Shown here: in pieces, positions 40,272 to 48,231 of the stretch
Numbering within the stretch: the first letter of the stretch is position 1
Layout of the letters: every line of letters starts with the position of its first letter
From: Planomonospora sp. ID67723
Lineage (GTDB): Bacteria > Actinomycetota > Actinomycetes > Streptosporangiales > Streptosporangiaceae
DNA: 64,000 nucleotides
Direction: 5' to 3'
NCBI RefSeq assembly: GCF_015711605.1
Contig: NZ_JABTEZ010000003.1
Span: 124,001 to 188,000, forward strand
Translations under genes and position numbers: made by a program
Notes under the pieces: generated by a model
Database searches by the model: none
What the model was told of the DNA's origin: nothing
Seen by the model: only the letters and a program-made list of their open reading frames with translations

Positions 40272-40889
40272 CTACATGCCGGGGGCGGCGGGCGGGAGCT
40301 GCATGCCGAGGGCGGCTGCGGCGGCCTGTGCTTCGGCGGTGCCCGCACCGACCGGGACCGGGACAGGCGCGGCCTGCGGCGCGGGCGCCGGTGCCGGGTA
40401 AGCGGGGGCGGGGTAGGCGGCGGCCGCCTGCTGCGGCACCGGGGCTGCCTGGGGGAGGGGGGCGACCGGGGCAGCCTGCGGCGCGGGGGCCGGGGCGGTG
40501 AACGGTGCGGCCTGCGGGAACGGGTTGCCGCCGACCGAGTTGAGGTACTGGGTGGCGTAGGCGGCGTCGTTGTCGTCGAACGGGTTGAGCACGTACGGCG
40601 CGGTCTGGCCGGGCTTGGCGACGCCGCGGGCGAGACGGCCGAGGACCGGGTCGGCTCCGATCTTGCCCTTGAGGCTGCCGATGAGCATCTTCTGGAAGAT
40701 GAGGACGCCGGTCTCGGCGCGGGGCCCGTTGGGGTCGGTGAGGAGGACGAGATCGGCGGAGATGGCGTCGGCGGGGCCGTTACTGGTGACGATGCCCTGG
40801 CGGAGTTCGCGCGGGTAGATGAGGAAGAGGTGGCCGACGTAGTCCGAGACCTTGAAGTCGGAACCGGGGGCGGAGGGCTGAGCGAACAT
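40272..40889 (-). CDS. Possible single-strand DNA-binding or replication accessory protein
   Basis: A 205-residue protein starting MFAQPSAPGSDFKVSDYVGH. The first 115 residues look like an OB-type beta fold (LFLIYPRELRQGIVTSNGPA, SADLVLLTDPN, GVLIFQKMLIGSL). The remaining 90 are a Pro-Ala-Gln tail, as in SSB-type proteins, and end LPPAAPGM. It is the first gene after the operator-controlled promoter and leads the primase gene. The SSB role is an inference from layout and tail. Confidence 0.5.
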   Translation of the reverse strand: MFAQPSAPGSDFKVSDYVGHLFLIYPRELRQGIVTSNGPADAISADLVLLTDPNGPRAETGVLIFQKMLIGSLKGKIGADPVLGRLARGVAKPGQTAPYVLNPFDDNDAAYATQYLNSVGGNPFPQAAPFTAPAPAPQAAPVAPLPQAAPVPQQAAAAYPAPAYPAPAPAPQAAPVPVPVGAGTAEAQAAAAALGMQLPPAAPGM

Positions 40890-40938
40890 GAACGTGATCC
40901 TTTTCCGTGATCCGGGTCGGGGGTGACCCGGTAGGTAA

Positions 40939-40989
40939 ATGGTACAGAGTGAAGCATAGTGAAGCAATATGGAGCATGAAAATGGAGCG
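40939..40989 (-). promoter_or_regulatory. Leftward early promoter with TGRAGCA operators (site A)
   Basis: Minus strand: -35 TTGCTT (40962-40967), 17-bp spacer, -10 TACCAT (40939-40944). TGAAGCA at 40950 and 40960, TGGAGCA at 40970 and TGGAGCG at 40983 overlap the -35 and spacer. Spacings are 10, 10 and 13 bp, so the sites lie on one helix face. Likely repressor target for the replication genes. Confidence 0.65.
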
Positions 40990-40994
40990 GGATG

Positions 40995-41765
40995 TTACGC
41001 GCCCGGACAACCTTTGGACGGGTCCGTGCTGCCGGGCAGGAACCAGGGGCAGTACGTGCAGTAGCTCTCGGTGGCCGGGAGCTGCGCCCAGTTCTGCGGA
41101 TGCGCCTCGACGTCGAGCACGTCCAGCACCGTCAAGACGTTGTCCATGCGCTCGAGCGCGGCCAGGGCCACGCTGCGGTCATAGGGTTCCGTCCAGACGT
41201 GCAGACCGTCGATCCGGCCGCCCCTGGGGAGGAACGTGATGGCGACGTGCTCCGGGGTTTCGCCGGCGTTCTCCTGGCCGAGGCCGTACAGGTGGGCCTG
41301 GATCCGGTACTGGTCGCCGGGGCCGTCCTTCCGGTACTTCTTCAGCCGGTCCTCGCCGACGCACTTCCAGTCGTTGTTCACCCGGAGGTCGCGGTCGTAC
41401 AGGTCGGCGTGGCCGTAGATCTGGCCGCGGATGTGCAGCCGCCGCTCGATCACGTACCGTTCCCGGCCCAACCGGCGGTTCTCGGCGGCGTACGTCTCCT
41501 CCATCCAGGAGTGGACGGCGGTGCCGATGATGGATGCCCAGGGGTCACCGGCCGTGTTGGTCTCGGGCCAGTCGAGCATCTTGTAGGCGAGGCGGCGCAC
41601 GCAGGGGACGCCGATCTCCGACGGCCCGATCACCCGCTGCAGGGATCTGGGCGCGTTGGCGCCGGCCTGCTTAACGGTCTGGACGACGTTGGTGGCGATG
41701 GTGGCGGCGAGGCCAGACAGAGGCTGGGTGGCCCAGCCCGCGTCCGGCTGCGAGAAGCCCGTCAT
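40995..41765 (-). CDS. Cas4/RecB-like PD-(D/E)XK exonuclease with Cys cluster
   Basis: A 256-residue nuclease. The catalytic set includes GTAVHSWMEE, GHADLYDRDLRVNNDWKCV (the D...D-x-K core) and a following QIQAHLYGLG-like helix (YRIQAHLYGLGQ). One Cys near the start (IGVPCVRRLAYK) and three near the end (YCTYCPWF, GCPG) match the four-Cys iron-sulfur cluster of Cas4/AddB-type enzymes. It should process DNA ends in recombination or replication. ATG 41765 overlaps the upstream stop (ATGA). Longer upstream readings are shadows. Confidence 0.8.
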   Translation of the reverse strand: MTGFSQPDAGWATQPLSGLAATIATNVVQTVKQAGANAPRSLQRVIGPSEIGVPCVRRLAYKMLDWPETNTAGDPWASIIGTAVHSWMEETYAAENRRLGRERYVIERRLHIRGQIYGHADLYDRDLRVNNDWKCVGEDRLKKYRKDGPGDQYRIQAHLYGLGQENAGETPEHVAITFLPRGGRIDGLHVWTEPYDRSVALAALERMDNVLTVLDVLDVEAHPQNWAQLPATESYCTYCPWFLPGSTDPSKGCPGA

Positions 41766-42241
41766 CGGGCGAACACCTCGCCGCCATGCTCCCTCGCGGC
41801 CTCGCACGGCCACTGGGTGACGCTGCCCTCGTCCCAGCAGACCGCGCACACCCACAGCTGCGGGATGCCCGTCTCCGTCCAGCGCGGGACGTGGAAGCGG
41901 GCCGGCAGCTTGCGCCGCTCCTCCAGCGTCTCCGGCAGCGACTCGTAGCACGGGTGGTCCGGGGCCTCCAGCAGGATCGCGCAGACCGGCTCGGAGTAGG
42001 CGCTGCGGTGGAGCTTCGCCACTTCCTTGATCGCGGTCACGACCGGCTTCTCAGGCCGCCCGGCCGGTTCGACCAGGACCGCGCGGCCATTGTCCAGCGC
42101 GGTGCGGACCTGCCACTGCATGTCGCCAACGCAGGCCGTCGTGGGCTTGAAACGGGCGTCAGGCCAGGACAGGCGGGCGATCGCGGCGGCCGGGCGGGAG
42201 TGGTCCGGGTTGGCGCAGACGGGCTTGGGACCGGGGCTCAT
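41762..42241 (-). CDS. Hypothetical early protein with Cys pairs
   Basis: A 159-residue protein starting MSPGPKPVCANPDHSRPAAA. It has a VCAVCWDEGSVTQWPCE Cys-rich end that may bind zinc and a central domain (VGDMQWQVRTALDNGRAVLV). It lies 2 nt after the helicase stop and overlaps the nuclease start, so it belongs to the recombination operon. No family recognised. Confidence 0.6.
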   Translation of the reverse strand: MSPGPKPVCANPDHSRPAAAIARLSWPDARFKPTTACVGDMQWQVRTALDNGRAVLVEPAGRPEKPVVTAIKEVAKLHRSAYSEPVCAILLEAPDHPCYESLPETLEERRKLPARFHVPRWTETGIPQLWVCAVCWDEGSVTQWPCEAAREHGGEVFAR

Positions 42242-42243
42242 GG

Positions 42244-44085
42244 TCAGTCTCCGAGGAGCTTGAAGGGGCGGGCCGGGGACTTGGCCTTCAGGTAGGCCTC
42301 GTAAATCTCGGGGTGGTCGGCTTGGAGGGCCTTGGCGTCGAGCTGGTAGCCGGGCTTCGACGTCTTCCACGACACGGCCGGGCGGCCGCCGACGGTGGCC
42401 TCGTCGAGGCCGCGCGCGGCGAGGTGGTCCTTGATCTTCTCGGCGGCGGCCGCTTCGACCTCCGCCCACCGCGCCTTGTTCATGCGGGCTTCGCGGGCGA
42501 GGTTGAACCATCCGACCAGGTCGGCCGGGAGGTCGGTCTCGATCGGCTCCGGGTCGGGGACGAGGACGTCGAACAGGGTCGGCTCGGCCGCCGTGGTGGT
42601 CTCCTGGCCGCCCTTGGTGGACAGGGCGTGGCAGTCGAGGGCCTCGCGGGCCCGGGTGACGGCGACGTAGGTGAGCATCGCCTCCGCGGACACGAGCTGC
42701 CCGGTGACGGGGTCGTACGGCGGCGGGAAGTCCGCCGCGAGCCGCACCGTGGACCATTCCCTCCCCTTCGCCTTGTGCGCCGTGCTGATCACCACGTCGG
42801 CAGCGTCTTCGGTGACGAGCTGGTCGACGAGACGCATGATCCGCTCCGGGCCGTGGCCGTCGATGAGCTTGATGAACACCTTCAAGTCCTGGCCGCCGGA
42901 GTCGTGCTCGGCGTAGTCCTGCACCTCCTGCCAGGAGGCGAACGCCATCAGTTCCGGGTGCTCGGTCCCGCGGCCTGTCCGGAGGTCCTGGCAGGCTTTC
43001 GCCAGCCGCCGGATGTCGTCGCCTCCGCCGACCAGGGCCGGGCGGTGTCCGGCGCCGAGGGCGGCGATCACCTGGCCGACGGCGCCCGCGTTGGTGCGGC
43101 ACAGCACGGCGGCCGGGGCCGGGATCCGCTCCAGCCGGGAGTTCATGGCCGGGTTGCCGGTGAGCCGGAGCGGCGCGTTGAGCAGCTGCAGCCACTCGTT
43201 CGCCTCGTCCGCGATCTGCTGGCCGAACCGGAACGACTGGGAGAGACGCAGCCGGGCCCCGTCGAACGAGGCCATCGCGTCGACCGCGCCGCGCCACCCG
43301 TAGATGGCCTGCGACTCGTCTCCGACGAGGATGCGCTGGGATCCCTGCTCGTCGACGAGGGCGGCGATGACCGGGTTCGCATCCTGCGCCTCGTCGAGCA
43401 TGACGACGTCGGCGGGCAGCTCCGGGTGTGCCAGGGCCCACAGCTTCAGGTAGACGTCGTGGGTGAACCGCAGGCGGCCGTCGGGCCGGGTCAGGTCCTC
43501 CCACGCGCGATCAACCATGGGCAGCACCTGCTGGCGGAGCCGGGTCATCTCCTCCCGCTCCAGGCCGGGGATCTGGTGGATGTTCCACCAGGCGGGGGTG
43601 TCGCTGGAGGAGTGGCAGAACGCGGCGACCGCATCCATCACGACCCGGGCGACCTTGACGCTGGTGAGCGCCTTGGCGCCGAGGTCGAGGACGGCGGGGA
43701 TGCGAAGGATGCGTGCCGTTTCCCTGGCCGGGACGCGCGGGCCGTTGAGGCGGTGCTGGTAGGCGTGGCCGACGGCCCGGAAAGCGAGGGAGTGCGCAGT
43801 GGAGCACTGCACGCTGGCTGGGAATGAGGCGGCCGCGTCCTGGGCGATAGCCCGGTTGTAGGCCAGGTACAGCATGCGGTGGTCCGGCCGGGCCGCCGCC
43901 ACCATCTTCAGCGTGGACGTCTTGCCGGTTCCGGCCCCGGCCTCGATGACGAGGTCCCGCCCGGTGGCGGCGGCGTCGAGAATGTTGGCCTGCTCGCTGG
44001 TGGGCGGGTGTTCGAAGACCGGCGGCCCGGTGGGGGCGGCCGGGGCCGGCGGGGCGAATACGGCCCCGGGCTGGGTGAACATCAC
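42244..44085 (-). CDS. UvrD/Rep-like SF1 helicase
   Basis: A 613-residue helicase. Motif I is EAGAGTGKTSTL, motif Ia is AYNRAIA, motif II (Walker B) is VVMLDEAQDANP, motif III is VGDESQAIYGWRG, motif IV follows LSQSFRFG, and motif V/VI are ISTAHKAKGREW and YVAVTRARE. All motifs are intact, so it should be active as a 3'-5' helicase/translocase. GTG at 44085 has AAGGAG 8 nt upstream. It is transcribed with the Cas4-like nuclease, suggesting a RecBCD/AddAB-like repair or recombination unit. Confidence 0.9.
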   Translation of the reverse strand: MMFTQPGAVFAPPAPAAPTGPPVFEHPPTSEQANILDAAATGRDLVIEAGAGTGKTSTLKMVAAARPDHRMLYLAYNRAIAQDAAASFPASVQCSTAHSLAFRAVGHAYQHRLNGPRVPARETARILRIPAVLDLGAKALTSVKVARVVMDAVAAFCHSSSDTPAWWNIHQIPGLEREEMTRLRQQVLPMVDRAWEDLTRPDGRLRFTHDVYLKLWALAHPELPADVVMLDEAQDANPVIAALVDEQGSQRILVGDESQAIYGWRGAVDAMASFDGARLRLSQSFRFGQQIADEANEWLQLLNAPLRLTGNPAMNSRLERIPAPAAVLCRTNAGAVGQVIAALGAGHRPALVGGGDDIRRLAKACQDLRTGRGTEHPELMAFASWQEVQDYAEHDSGGQDLKVFIKLIDGHGPERIMRLVDQLVTEDAADVVISTAHKAKGREWSTVRLAADFPPPYDPVTGQLVSAEAMLTYVAVTRAREALDCHALSTKGGQETTTAAEPTLFDVLVPDPEPIETDLPADLVGWFNLAREARMNKARWAEVEAAAAEKIKDHLAARGLDEATVGGRPAVSWKTSKPGYQLDAKALQADHPEIYEAYLKAKSPARPFKLLGD

Positions 44086-44170
44086 GTGGGGAACTCCTTG
44101 AGCTGAGGGTCTGGCGTTCCGTGGAACCGCACTCCCGCCCCCGATCGGGGAGAGCGGCTCGGACGCAGCG

Positions 44171-44311
44171 TCAGGCCGCGATCACCGTCGGCGTGCCGGT
44201 CGAGGTGGCGATGTTGCAGGCGATGCAGAGGCGGATTGGGCGGCCGTGGTCGGTGCACGTGGACGCGGCGGCTTCGATGTCGAGGGCGACGAGGATGGTG
44301 GCGGTGTCCAT
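44171..44311 (-). CDS. 46-residue Cys-containing early protein
   Basis: A very small gene not seen by length filters. The product begins MDTATILVALDIEAAASTCT and contains a C-x4-H...C-x2-C pattern (CTDHG then RLCIACN) that could hold one zinc. GGAGG lies 5 nt before the ATG. It is the first gene behind the site B promoter and precedes the UvrD-like gene. Role unknown. Confidence 0.65.
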   Translation of the reverse strand: MDTATILVALDIEAAASTCTDHGRPIRLCIACNIATSTGTPTVIAA

Positions 44312-44333
44312 GGGTGCCTCCGGGGCGAGTGGG

Positions 44334-44393
44334 TGCTTCGTTCTGCTCCACTAGAATGTATCAAAATGAAGCAGAAGGAAGCAATATGAATCA
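44334..44393 (-). promoter_or_regulatory. Leftward early promoter with TGRAGCA operators (site B)
   Basis: Minus strand: -35 TTGCTT (44379-44384), 17-bp spacer, -10 ATACAT (44356-44361). Forward copies TGAAGCA (44367), GGAAGCA (44377) and TGAATCA (44387) repeat every 10 bp. Inverted copies TGCTTCG (44334) and TGCTCCA (44344), also 10 bp apart, lie around the transcription start. It drives the 46-residue, UvrD-like and Cas4-like genes. Confidence 0.65.
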
Positions 44394-44422
44394 CCGACGC
44401 AATCCGGACATCTCGCGGGGTG

Positions 44423-44809
44423 CTACATGTGGATCTTGTAGAGGCGCAGATTCGCCGCCTGCAACTCCTCCACCCGCTGCGCCAACGCATCCGCCCGCGC
44501 CCGCTCCTGCAGCAACTCCGCACCCGGGGTCGGCCGGGACCACTTCGGCAGCATCGCCAGCTTGTCCAGCGCCGATGCCTCACGCTCCCCGAGCAGCCCC
44601 TCCACCTCCTGCAGCCGCTTCACGGTGATCTCGTAGGAGGTACGCTCCCGCAGGAGCTGAGCGTCCAGACGGGCCCGCCGCTCCTGCTCCCGCAGGAGCT
44701 TGTCGCCCAGCTCCGCCGCCTCCGCCACCAGCGCCTCCAGCTCCCGCACCCGGGCACGAAGCCGTTGGACCTCGGCGGTCGGATCCCCACAGAACCAGTC
44801 CTTGATCAT
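44423..44809 (-). CDS. Coiled-coil early protein
   Basis: A 128-residue protein, almost wholly a long coiled coil (EVQRLRARVRELEALVAEAA, ERRARLDAQLLRERTSYEIT). ATG at 44809 overlaps the upstream stop (ATGA). It is the last gene of the clamp operon before site B. Such proteins may bridge or recruit partners. Not recognised. Confidence 0.65.
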   Translation of the reverse strand: MIKDWFCGDPTAEVQRLRARVRELEALVAEAAELGDKLLREQERRARLDAQLLRERTSYEITVKRLQEVEGLLGEREASALDKLAMLPKWSRPTPGAELLQERARADALAQRVEELQAANLRLYKIHM

Positions 44810-45273
44810 GACGCCTCCTTGGCTGCCTGCCGCCGCCGGAACTGGTCCGCAGCCCGACACATCCGGCACGCCGATTCCCGACCGCCGGTCCTCTTGTTGT
44901 TCAGCGCGAACTGCTCGAGAGCCTTCTCCCGCCGGCACTTCGAACACGTCCGCGTCCCGGCCTGCAGCTCGACGATGCCGAGCACCTCCAGAACCTCCCG
45001 GGCCGCGGCCGCATCTGCAGCGTGGCCGGGGTCGGCGCACGCCGGCGGCGGGCACTCGCACACCCCCTCATGGACGGGGCAGTCGAGGGAGGTGCAGCCA
45101 TGCCGGGCCAGCGCTATCCGGACGACGACCCGGGTGGCCGTCGCCTGCTCCACCGCCTCCTGCTCGGCGTAGCTGAGCGGCATGGCCAGGTGCTGCTCCG
45201 ACCGGTCGAACATGTCCTGGCCGACCGAGGGACGTGCCTCCCGCATGGCCCACGCCGTGTTGTCCACGCCCAT
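44806..45273 (-). CDS. Hypothetical protein with C-terminal zinc motif
   Basis: A 155-residue protein whose ATG overlaps the clamp stop (TGATG). The first half is helical and Ala-rich with scattered Cys (HGCTSLDCPVHEGVCEC). The end has TCSKCRREKALEQFALNN followed by SACRMCRAADQFRRR, a two-CxxC zinc finger often seen in small phage HNH-like or DNA-binding proteins. No HNH core is visible. Probably DNA-binding. Confidence 0.6.
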   Translation of the reverse strand: MGVDNTAWAMREARPSVGQDMFDRSEQHLAMPLSYAEQEAVEQATATRVVVRIALARHGCTSLDCPVHEGVCECPPPACADPGHAADAAAAREVLEVLGIVELQAGTRTCSKCRREKALEQFALNNKRTGGRESACRMCRAADQFRRRQAAKEAS

Positions 45274-46376
45274 CACGCCTCCCGGATCGGCATGACCAGA
45301 TACCTGAGCTTGGGGTCGATCCCGGGCTCGACGATGATCGCGGGCGTCGCCGGGCTCGTCATGCCGATCCGGCACCGGGAGTACGGCACGCTGGCCAGAC
45401 CGTCGAGGATGTACTGAGGCTGGAACGCGATCTCGATCGGGTCGCCGTCGTCGAGGGTGACGCAGTCGACGACCTCCCGGCCGCGGCCCATCTCACCGCC
45501 CCCGGCGGAGACGACCATCTGGCGGCCGGCAAACTTCAGCCGGACCGGCGCTGAGCGTTCCGCGACCAGGGAGACCCGGCGGATCGCCGCCGTCACGTCG
45601 GTGACGTTGTCGATCGTCGCCCACGTCGTGTAGCTGTCCGTGCCGAGCCGGCAGGCGTAGTCGATCCATTCCGGGTCGAGCAGCCGGACCGTGGTGGTAC
45701 GGCCGCCGCCGGAGACCGCGGCCAGGCCGCCGTCGGCGGACAGATGCACCGTCGCGGGCCCGGCCGGGAGACCTTTGACGACGTCGGCGAGGGTTTGGGC
45801 AGGGAACAGCACGCCGAGCTCCCCACCGTCCCAGGCGACGGCGCGGGAGGTGAGCCGGTACCGGTCCGTCGCCGCGAACGTGAGCACGCTGCCGTCACCG
45901 TCGACGCGGATTCCGGTCAGCGTCGGCGTTGCGTCGTCCGTGCTGGCGGCCCGAGCGGCCAGGTTGACGGCTTCGGCGAACGCCTGGCCGTCAACCTGGC
46001 CGACCGTGGGCGGGATCTCCGGCAGCTTCGGGTAGTCCTCCGCGGGGAGCGTGCGCAGCTCGAACTCGGTGGACCCGCAGGTGAGGGTGACGGCCTGGCC
46101 GTCGGCGACCAGCTCCACGCGCTGCTTGACGGGGAGGACCTTCGCCACGTCGGCCAGGAGCCGGCCGGGCAGGACCACGAGGCCGTCGTCGGCGATCTCG
46201 GCCTCGACGTCGACGGTGCGCGACGTTTCGTAGTCGAACGCGGACATGCGCAGGCTACCGCCGGTGGCGTCGAGCCGGATGCCGGCCAGGACTGGGGTGG
46301 TGGCGCGGCGGGGGAGTGCGTGGGCGGTCCAGGCGACCGCCTCAGCGAGGCTCCCCGCCTCAAGAGTGATCTTCAT
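45273..46376 (-). CDS. dnaN: Phage-encoded DNA polymerase III beta clamp
   Basis: A 367-residue sliding clamp with the three-domain layout and near-normal length. The start MKITLEAGSLAEAVAWTAHA, the domain 1 motif PVLAGIRLDA, the domain 2 motif PTLTGIRVDG with the adjacent FAATDRYRLTSR, and the C-terminus LRYLVMPIREA match DnaN. The host chromosome should have its own copy elsewhere, so this is a phage paralogue. It would tether host Pol III or phage partners to phage DNA. No phage polymerase is seen nearby. ATG 46376 and TGATG junction to the next gene. Confidence 0.92.
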   Translation of the reverse strand: MKITLEAGSLAEAVAWTAHALPRRATTPVLAGIRLDATGGSLRMSAFDYETSRTVDVEAEIADDGLVVLPGRLLADVAKVLPVKQRVELVADGQAVTLTCGSTEFELRTLPAEDYPKLPEIPPTVGQVDGQAFAEAVNLAARAASTDDATPTLTGIRVDGDGSVLTFAATDRYRLTSRAVAWDGGELGVLFPAQTLADVVKGLPAGPATVHLSADGGLAAVSGGGRTTTVRLLDPEWIDYACRLGTDSYTTWATIDNVTDVTAAIRRVSLVAERSAPVRLKFAGRQMVVSAGGGEMGRGREVVDCVTLDDGDPIEIAFQPQYILDGLASVPYSRCRIGMTSPATPAIIVEPGIDPKLRYLVMPIREA

Positions 46377-46711
46377 TGGGTGCTCCTCGAGGGAGGGGTG
46401 ATCTTCGGAGGGGTGATGCGGACGCGCGGCGCGCACCGGTGCTGCGACTTCCAGTTCTTCGCGGCAGCCTCGGTGAACCGGTCGCCGTCGTCCTCCCAGT
46501 CATCCGCCATCGATACGTCGCACGTGTCGCAGACGGCCTCCCAAGAGGGGACGCACGCGGGGCAGACGAGGCCCTTGTTCGGGTCGAGCCAGCCGGATCC
46601 CTCCACCGGCGTCGAGGTCTGCTCGGCGAGGATCGGGCAGTCGGGGTCGATGTGGTCGCCAGCGCCGCCGCCCGGATACCAGGGGCGGACCCAGTCGATG
46701 ACAGCGGTCAC
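46373..46711 (-). CDS. Small protein with Cys pairs
   Basis: A 112-residue protein from GTG 46711, which overlaps the upstream stop (GTGA) and follows GGAG. Motifs DPDCPIL, LVCPACVPSW and AVCDTCDVSM give three Cys pairs or singles, suggesting one zinc site. A basic C-terminus (RCAPRVRITPPKITPP) could touch nucleic acid. Unassigned. Confidence 0.6.
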   Translation of the reverse strand: MTAVIDWVRPWYPGGGAGDHIDPDCPILAEQTSTPVEGSGWLDPNKGLVCPACVPSWEAVCDTCDVSMADDWEDDGDRFTEAAAKNWKSQHRCAPRVRITPPKITPPSRSTQ

Positions 46712-46920
46712 GGCTTCTCCAGGGGGACGAGGGCCAGGCGGAGACCGAGGGCCCGCGCCTGCCGGTCGGCCTCGACCAGGCTCGGCACGGTGCCGCCGGT
46801 CTCCCGCCGGCACAGGCCGGCGCCGGTCATGTGCAGGAGCCGACCGAGCTCTTCCTGGCTGAGGTGGAGTTCCTGGCGGCGACGTGTGAGCCCGACCATG
46901 ATCGGGTGCGGCTTACCCAC
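46708..46920 (-). CDS. XRE-family helix-turn-helix protein
   Basis: A 70-residue protein consisting of one XRE fold (RRRQELHLSQEELGRLLHMT then GAGLCRRETGG). It starts at GTG 46920 and overlaps both neighbours. It may act as a Cro-like or early regulator. It lacks the C-terminal part seen in the main repressor (50051-50593). Confidence 0.72.
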   Translation of the reverse strand: MGKPHPIMVGLTRRRQELHLSQEELGRLLHMTGAGLCRRETGGTVPSLVEADRQARALGLRLALVPLEKP

Positions 46921-47224
46921 GGGTCATCTCCTTCAGGGTGGCCTTGTAGCGGGCGATTTGGCGGGGGCCGACGCCCATCTCGAACGCGATTCGCCGCGGG
47001 GAGAACCCGAGCTGGTCGAGTTCGATGTACCGGGCGAGCATTCGCTTGCCGTGGGGTCCGTGCGGCGACCACCCGGAACCGGTCGGCCGCAGAGTCCGCG
47101 GGAACTGGTCGAGCGTCTTGGCGCTGCGGTGGCGGGCGTAGCAGGATTCGATGAGGCCCCGGCCTACGTGCCATCCCGGCTTGTCGCAGCAGGCGCAGCG
47201 GATGCTTTTGAAGCGGTTACCCAT
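46913..47224 (-). CDS. Hypothetical HTH protein with N-terminal Cys motif
   Basis: A 103-residue protein. The start has CACCDKPGWHVGRGLIESCY (a possible zinc site); the end has a helix-turn-helix-like segment (LGFSPRRIAFEMGVGPRQIA). Basic throughout. Probable DNA-binding protein of the early operon. Not recognised by name. Confidence 0.6.
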   Translation of the reverse strand: MGNRFKSIRCACCDKPGWHVGRGLIESCYARHRSAKTLDQFPRTLRPTGSGWSPHGPHGKRMLARYIELDQLGFSPRRIAFEMGVGPRQIARYKATLKEMTRG

Positions 47225-47612
47225 GAGCTACCGCCTCGAGCGGATCCAGCTCGATGACGAGCAACCGCAGTTGGCCGCCCTTCACCACATCGCTGAGGCG
47301 CATGTCCGGGCCGACGAGGTGCTTATCGTCGTCGTCCGGCAGCACTCCGGCGTCGACGAACCCGTCGATGACGGCTTTGAAGGAGGGGTAGAGGTTGCCG
47401 GGGTCGCGGCGGCGCCGATCGGACGGGTGCAGATACCCGTAGATGTGCGCCCGGGTCAGGGCCGGGACTCCGGCCTCGATCGCGGCATCCCGGCCGGCCT
47501 CGCGCAGCAGCTTCGTGAACTTCGCGCGCACGCGGTGGTGGAGTCGCTGGTTCGCGTTCAACAGGACCAGGCCGGGAGGGAGGGTGACGGTCCAGGTTCG
47601 GGTGGCCTTCAC
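47217..47612 (-). CDS. RusA-like Holliday junction resolvase
   Basis: A 131-residue nuclease. The RusA-type signature RRRDPGNLYPSFKAVIDGFV with Asp-Asp-Asp-Lys (GVLPDDDDKHLVG) supplies the conserved acidic residues that bind magnesium and cut four-way junctions. GTG 47612 overlaps the upstream stop (GTGA). It should resolve recombination and replication intermediates before packaging, and pairs well with the helicase and Cas4-like nuclease. Confidence 0.85.
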   Translation of the reverse strand: MKATRTWTVTLPPGLVLLNANQRLHHRVRAKFTKLLREAGRDAAIEAGVPALTRAHIYGYLHPSDRRRRDPGNLYPSFKAVIDGFVDAGVLPDDDDKHLVGPDMRLSDVVKGGQLRLLVIELDPLEAVAHG

Positions 47613-47941
47613 GACGGCCGCCGGTCGAGCGCCTCGATCCACGTGCAGCACACCGCGGCGACCTGGATGAGCTCCTCACGGAGCTTGGCCGGGTCGGTCT
47701 CGGTGAGCGCCTCGTAGACCTCCTCCAGGAGGATGCCGTCCCACGCGGTGCGCCCGTCCTGTGCGCGCTGGGCGTTGATCTCCTTCCAGCGCTGGGCGTG
47801 GAATCCGTACTCCACGCCCTCGGCGTGGTTGTTCTCCAGCGGGTCGCGGTCGGGGTGGTTCTGGGGGCCGAACTTGACGAGCTGGCGGGCGCGCTCGGCG
47901 CGGATCAGCCGCTCGATACGGGTGATGTCCAGGTAGCTCAC
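47609..47941 (-). CDS. MazG-like nucleotide pyrophosphohydrolase
   Basis: A 110-residue protein with the pattern ERARQLVKFGPQNHPD, then WDGILLEEVYEALTETD and LREELIQVAAVCCTWIEAL. The LEEVYEAL and REELIQVAA helices carry the acidic residues of MazG-type folds. Phage MazG-like enzymes trim nucleotide pools or alarmones. GTG 47941 overlaps the upstream stop (GTGA). Confidence 0.72.
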   Translation of the reverse strand: MSYLDITRIERLIRAERARQLVKFGPQNHPDRDPLENNHAEGVEYGFHAQRWKEINAQRAQDGRTAWDGILLEEVYEALTETDPAKLREELIQVAAVCCTWIEALDRRPS

Positions 47942-48231
47942 TTGCGGCCTCCCTCAAGCCAGTTCACGACGGCCAGGACCAGGAACGGTGAGCCCGCCAT
48001 GACGGCGAGGGCGCCGGCTTGCCAGAGCGCGTCCGGCAGCCGCTCCGCGAACTCCAGAACCCTGGGGTCGGACCACGCGATCGACAGGACGGCGGCCAGG
48101 TAGGCGGCCATGAAGGAGGCGGCGGCCGCGACCGCGCGGTGTCCGTGCCAGCCGCGACGGTGCGCGATGTAGGTGAGGCGGGCGCCCCCGCACGCGGCGA
48201 GGACGCACACCATCGTCAGGACCGGGATCAC
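47938..48231 (-). CDS. Small integral membrane protein
   Basis: A 97-residue protein from GTG 48231 (overlapping the upstream stop). Three hydrophobic segments are visible: PVLTMVCVLAACGGARLTYI, AVAAAASFMAAYLAAVLSIA and AGSPFLVLAVVNWL. No signal or catalytic motif. Early-operon membrane proteins may alter the host envelope or exclude other phages; unassigned. Confidence 0.6.
   Translation of the reverse strand: MIPVLTMVCVLAACGGARLTYIAHRRGWHGHRAVAAAASFMAAYLAAVLSIAWSDPRVLEFAERLPDALWQAGALAVMAGSPFLVLAVVNWLEGGRK

Noticed and set aside
37821-40910. A 1029-codon rightward open frame
   Set aside because: It lies opposite the prim-pol/D5 helicase gene, is very rich in Gly, Val, Arg and Glu, and has no domain pattern. 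It is a high-GC shadow frame.
40950-40989. Regularly spaced short repeats, considered as a CRISPR remnant
   Set aside because: Units are 7 bp with 10-bp period and overlap a promoter, so they fit operator boxes. No CRISPR array or cas operon is present; the Cas4-like gene stands with phage recombination genes.
41762-43504. A 580-codon leftward frame extending through the helicase gene
   Set aside because: Only its last 159 codons (from 42241) have a ribosome site and protein-like composition; the rest is a shadow of the UvrD-like gene.
46708-47224. XRE gene and neighbour as a toxin-antitoxin pair
   Set aside because: The neighbour has an HTH-like end and Cys motif, not a known toxin fold, and both overlap other early genes in a long operon.
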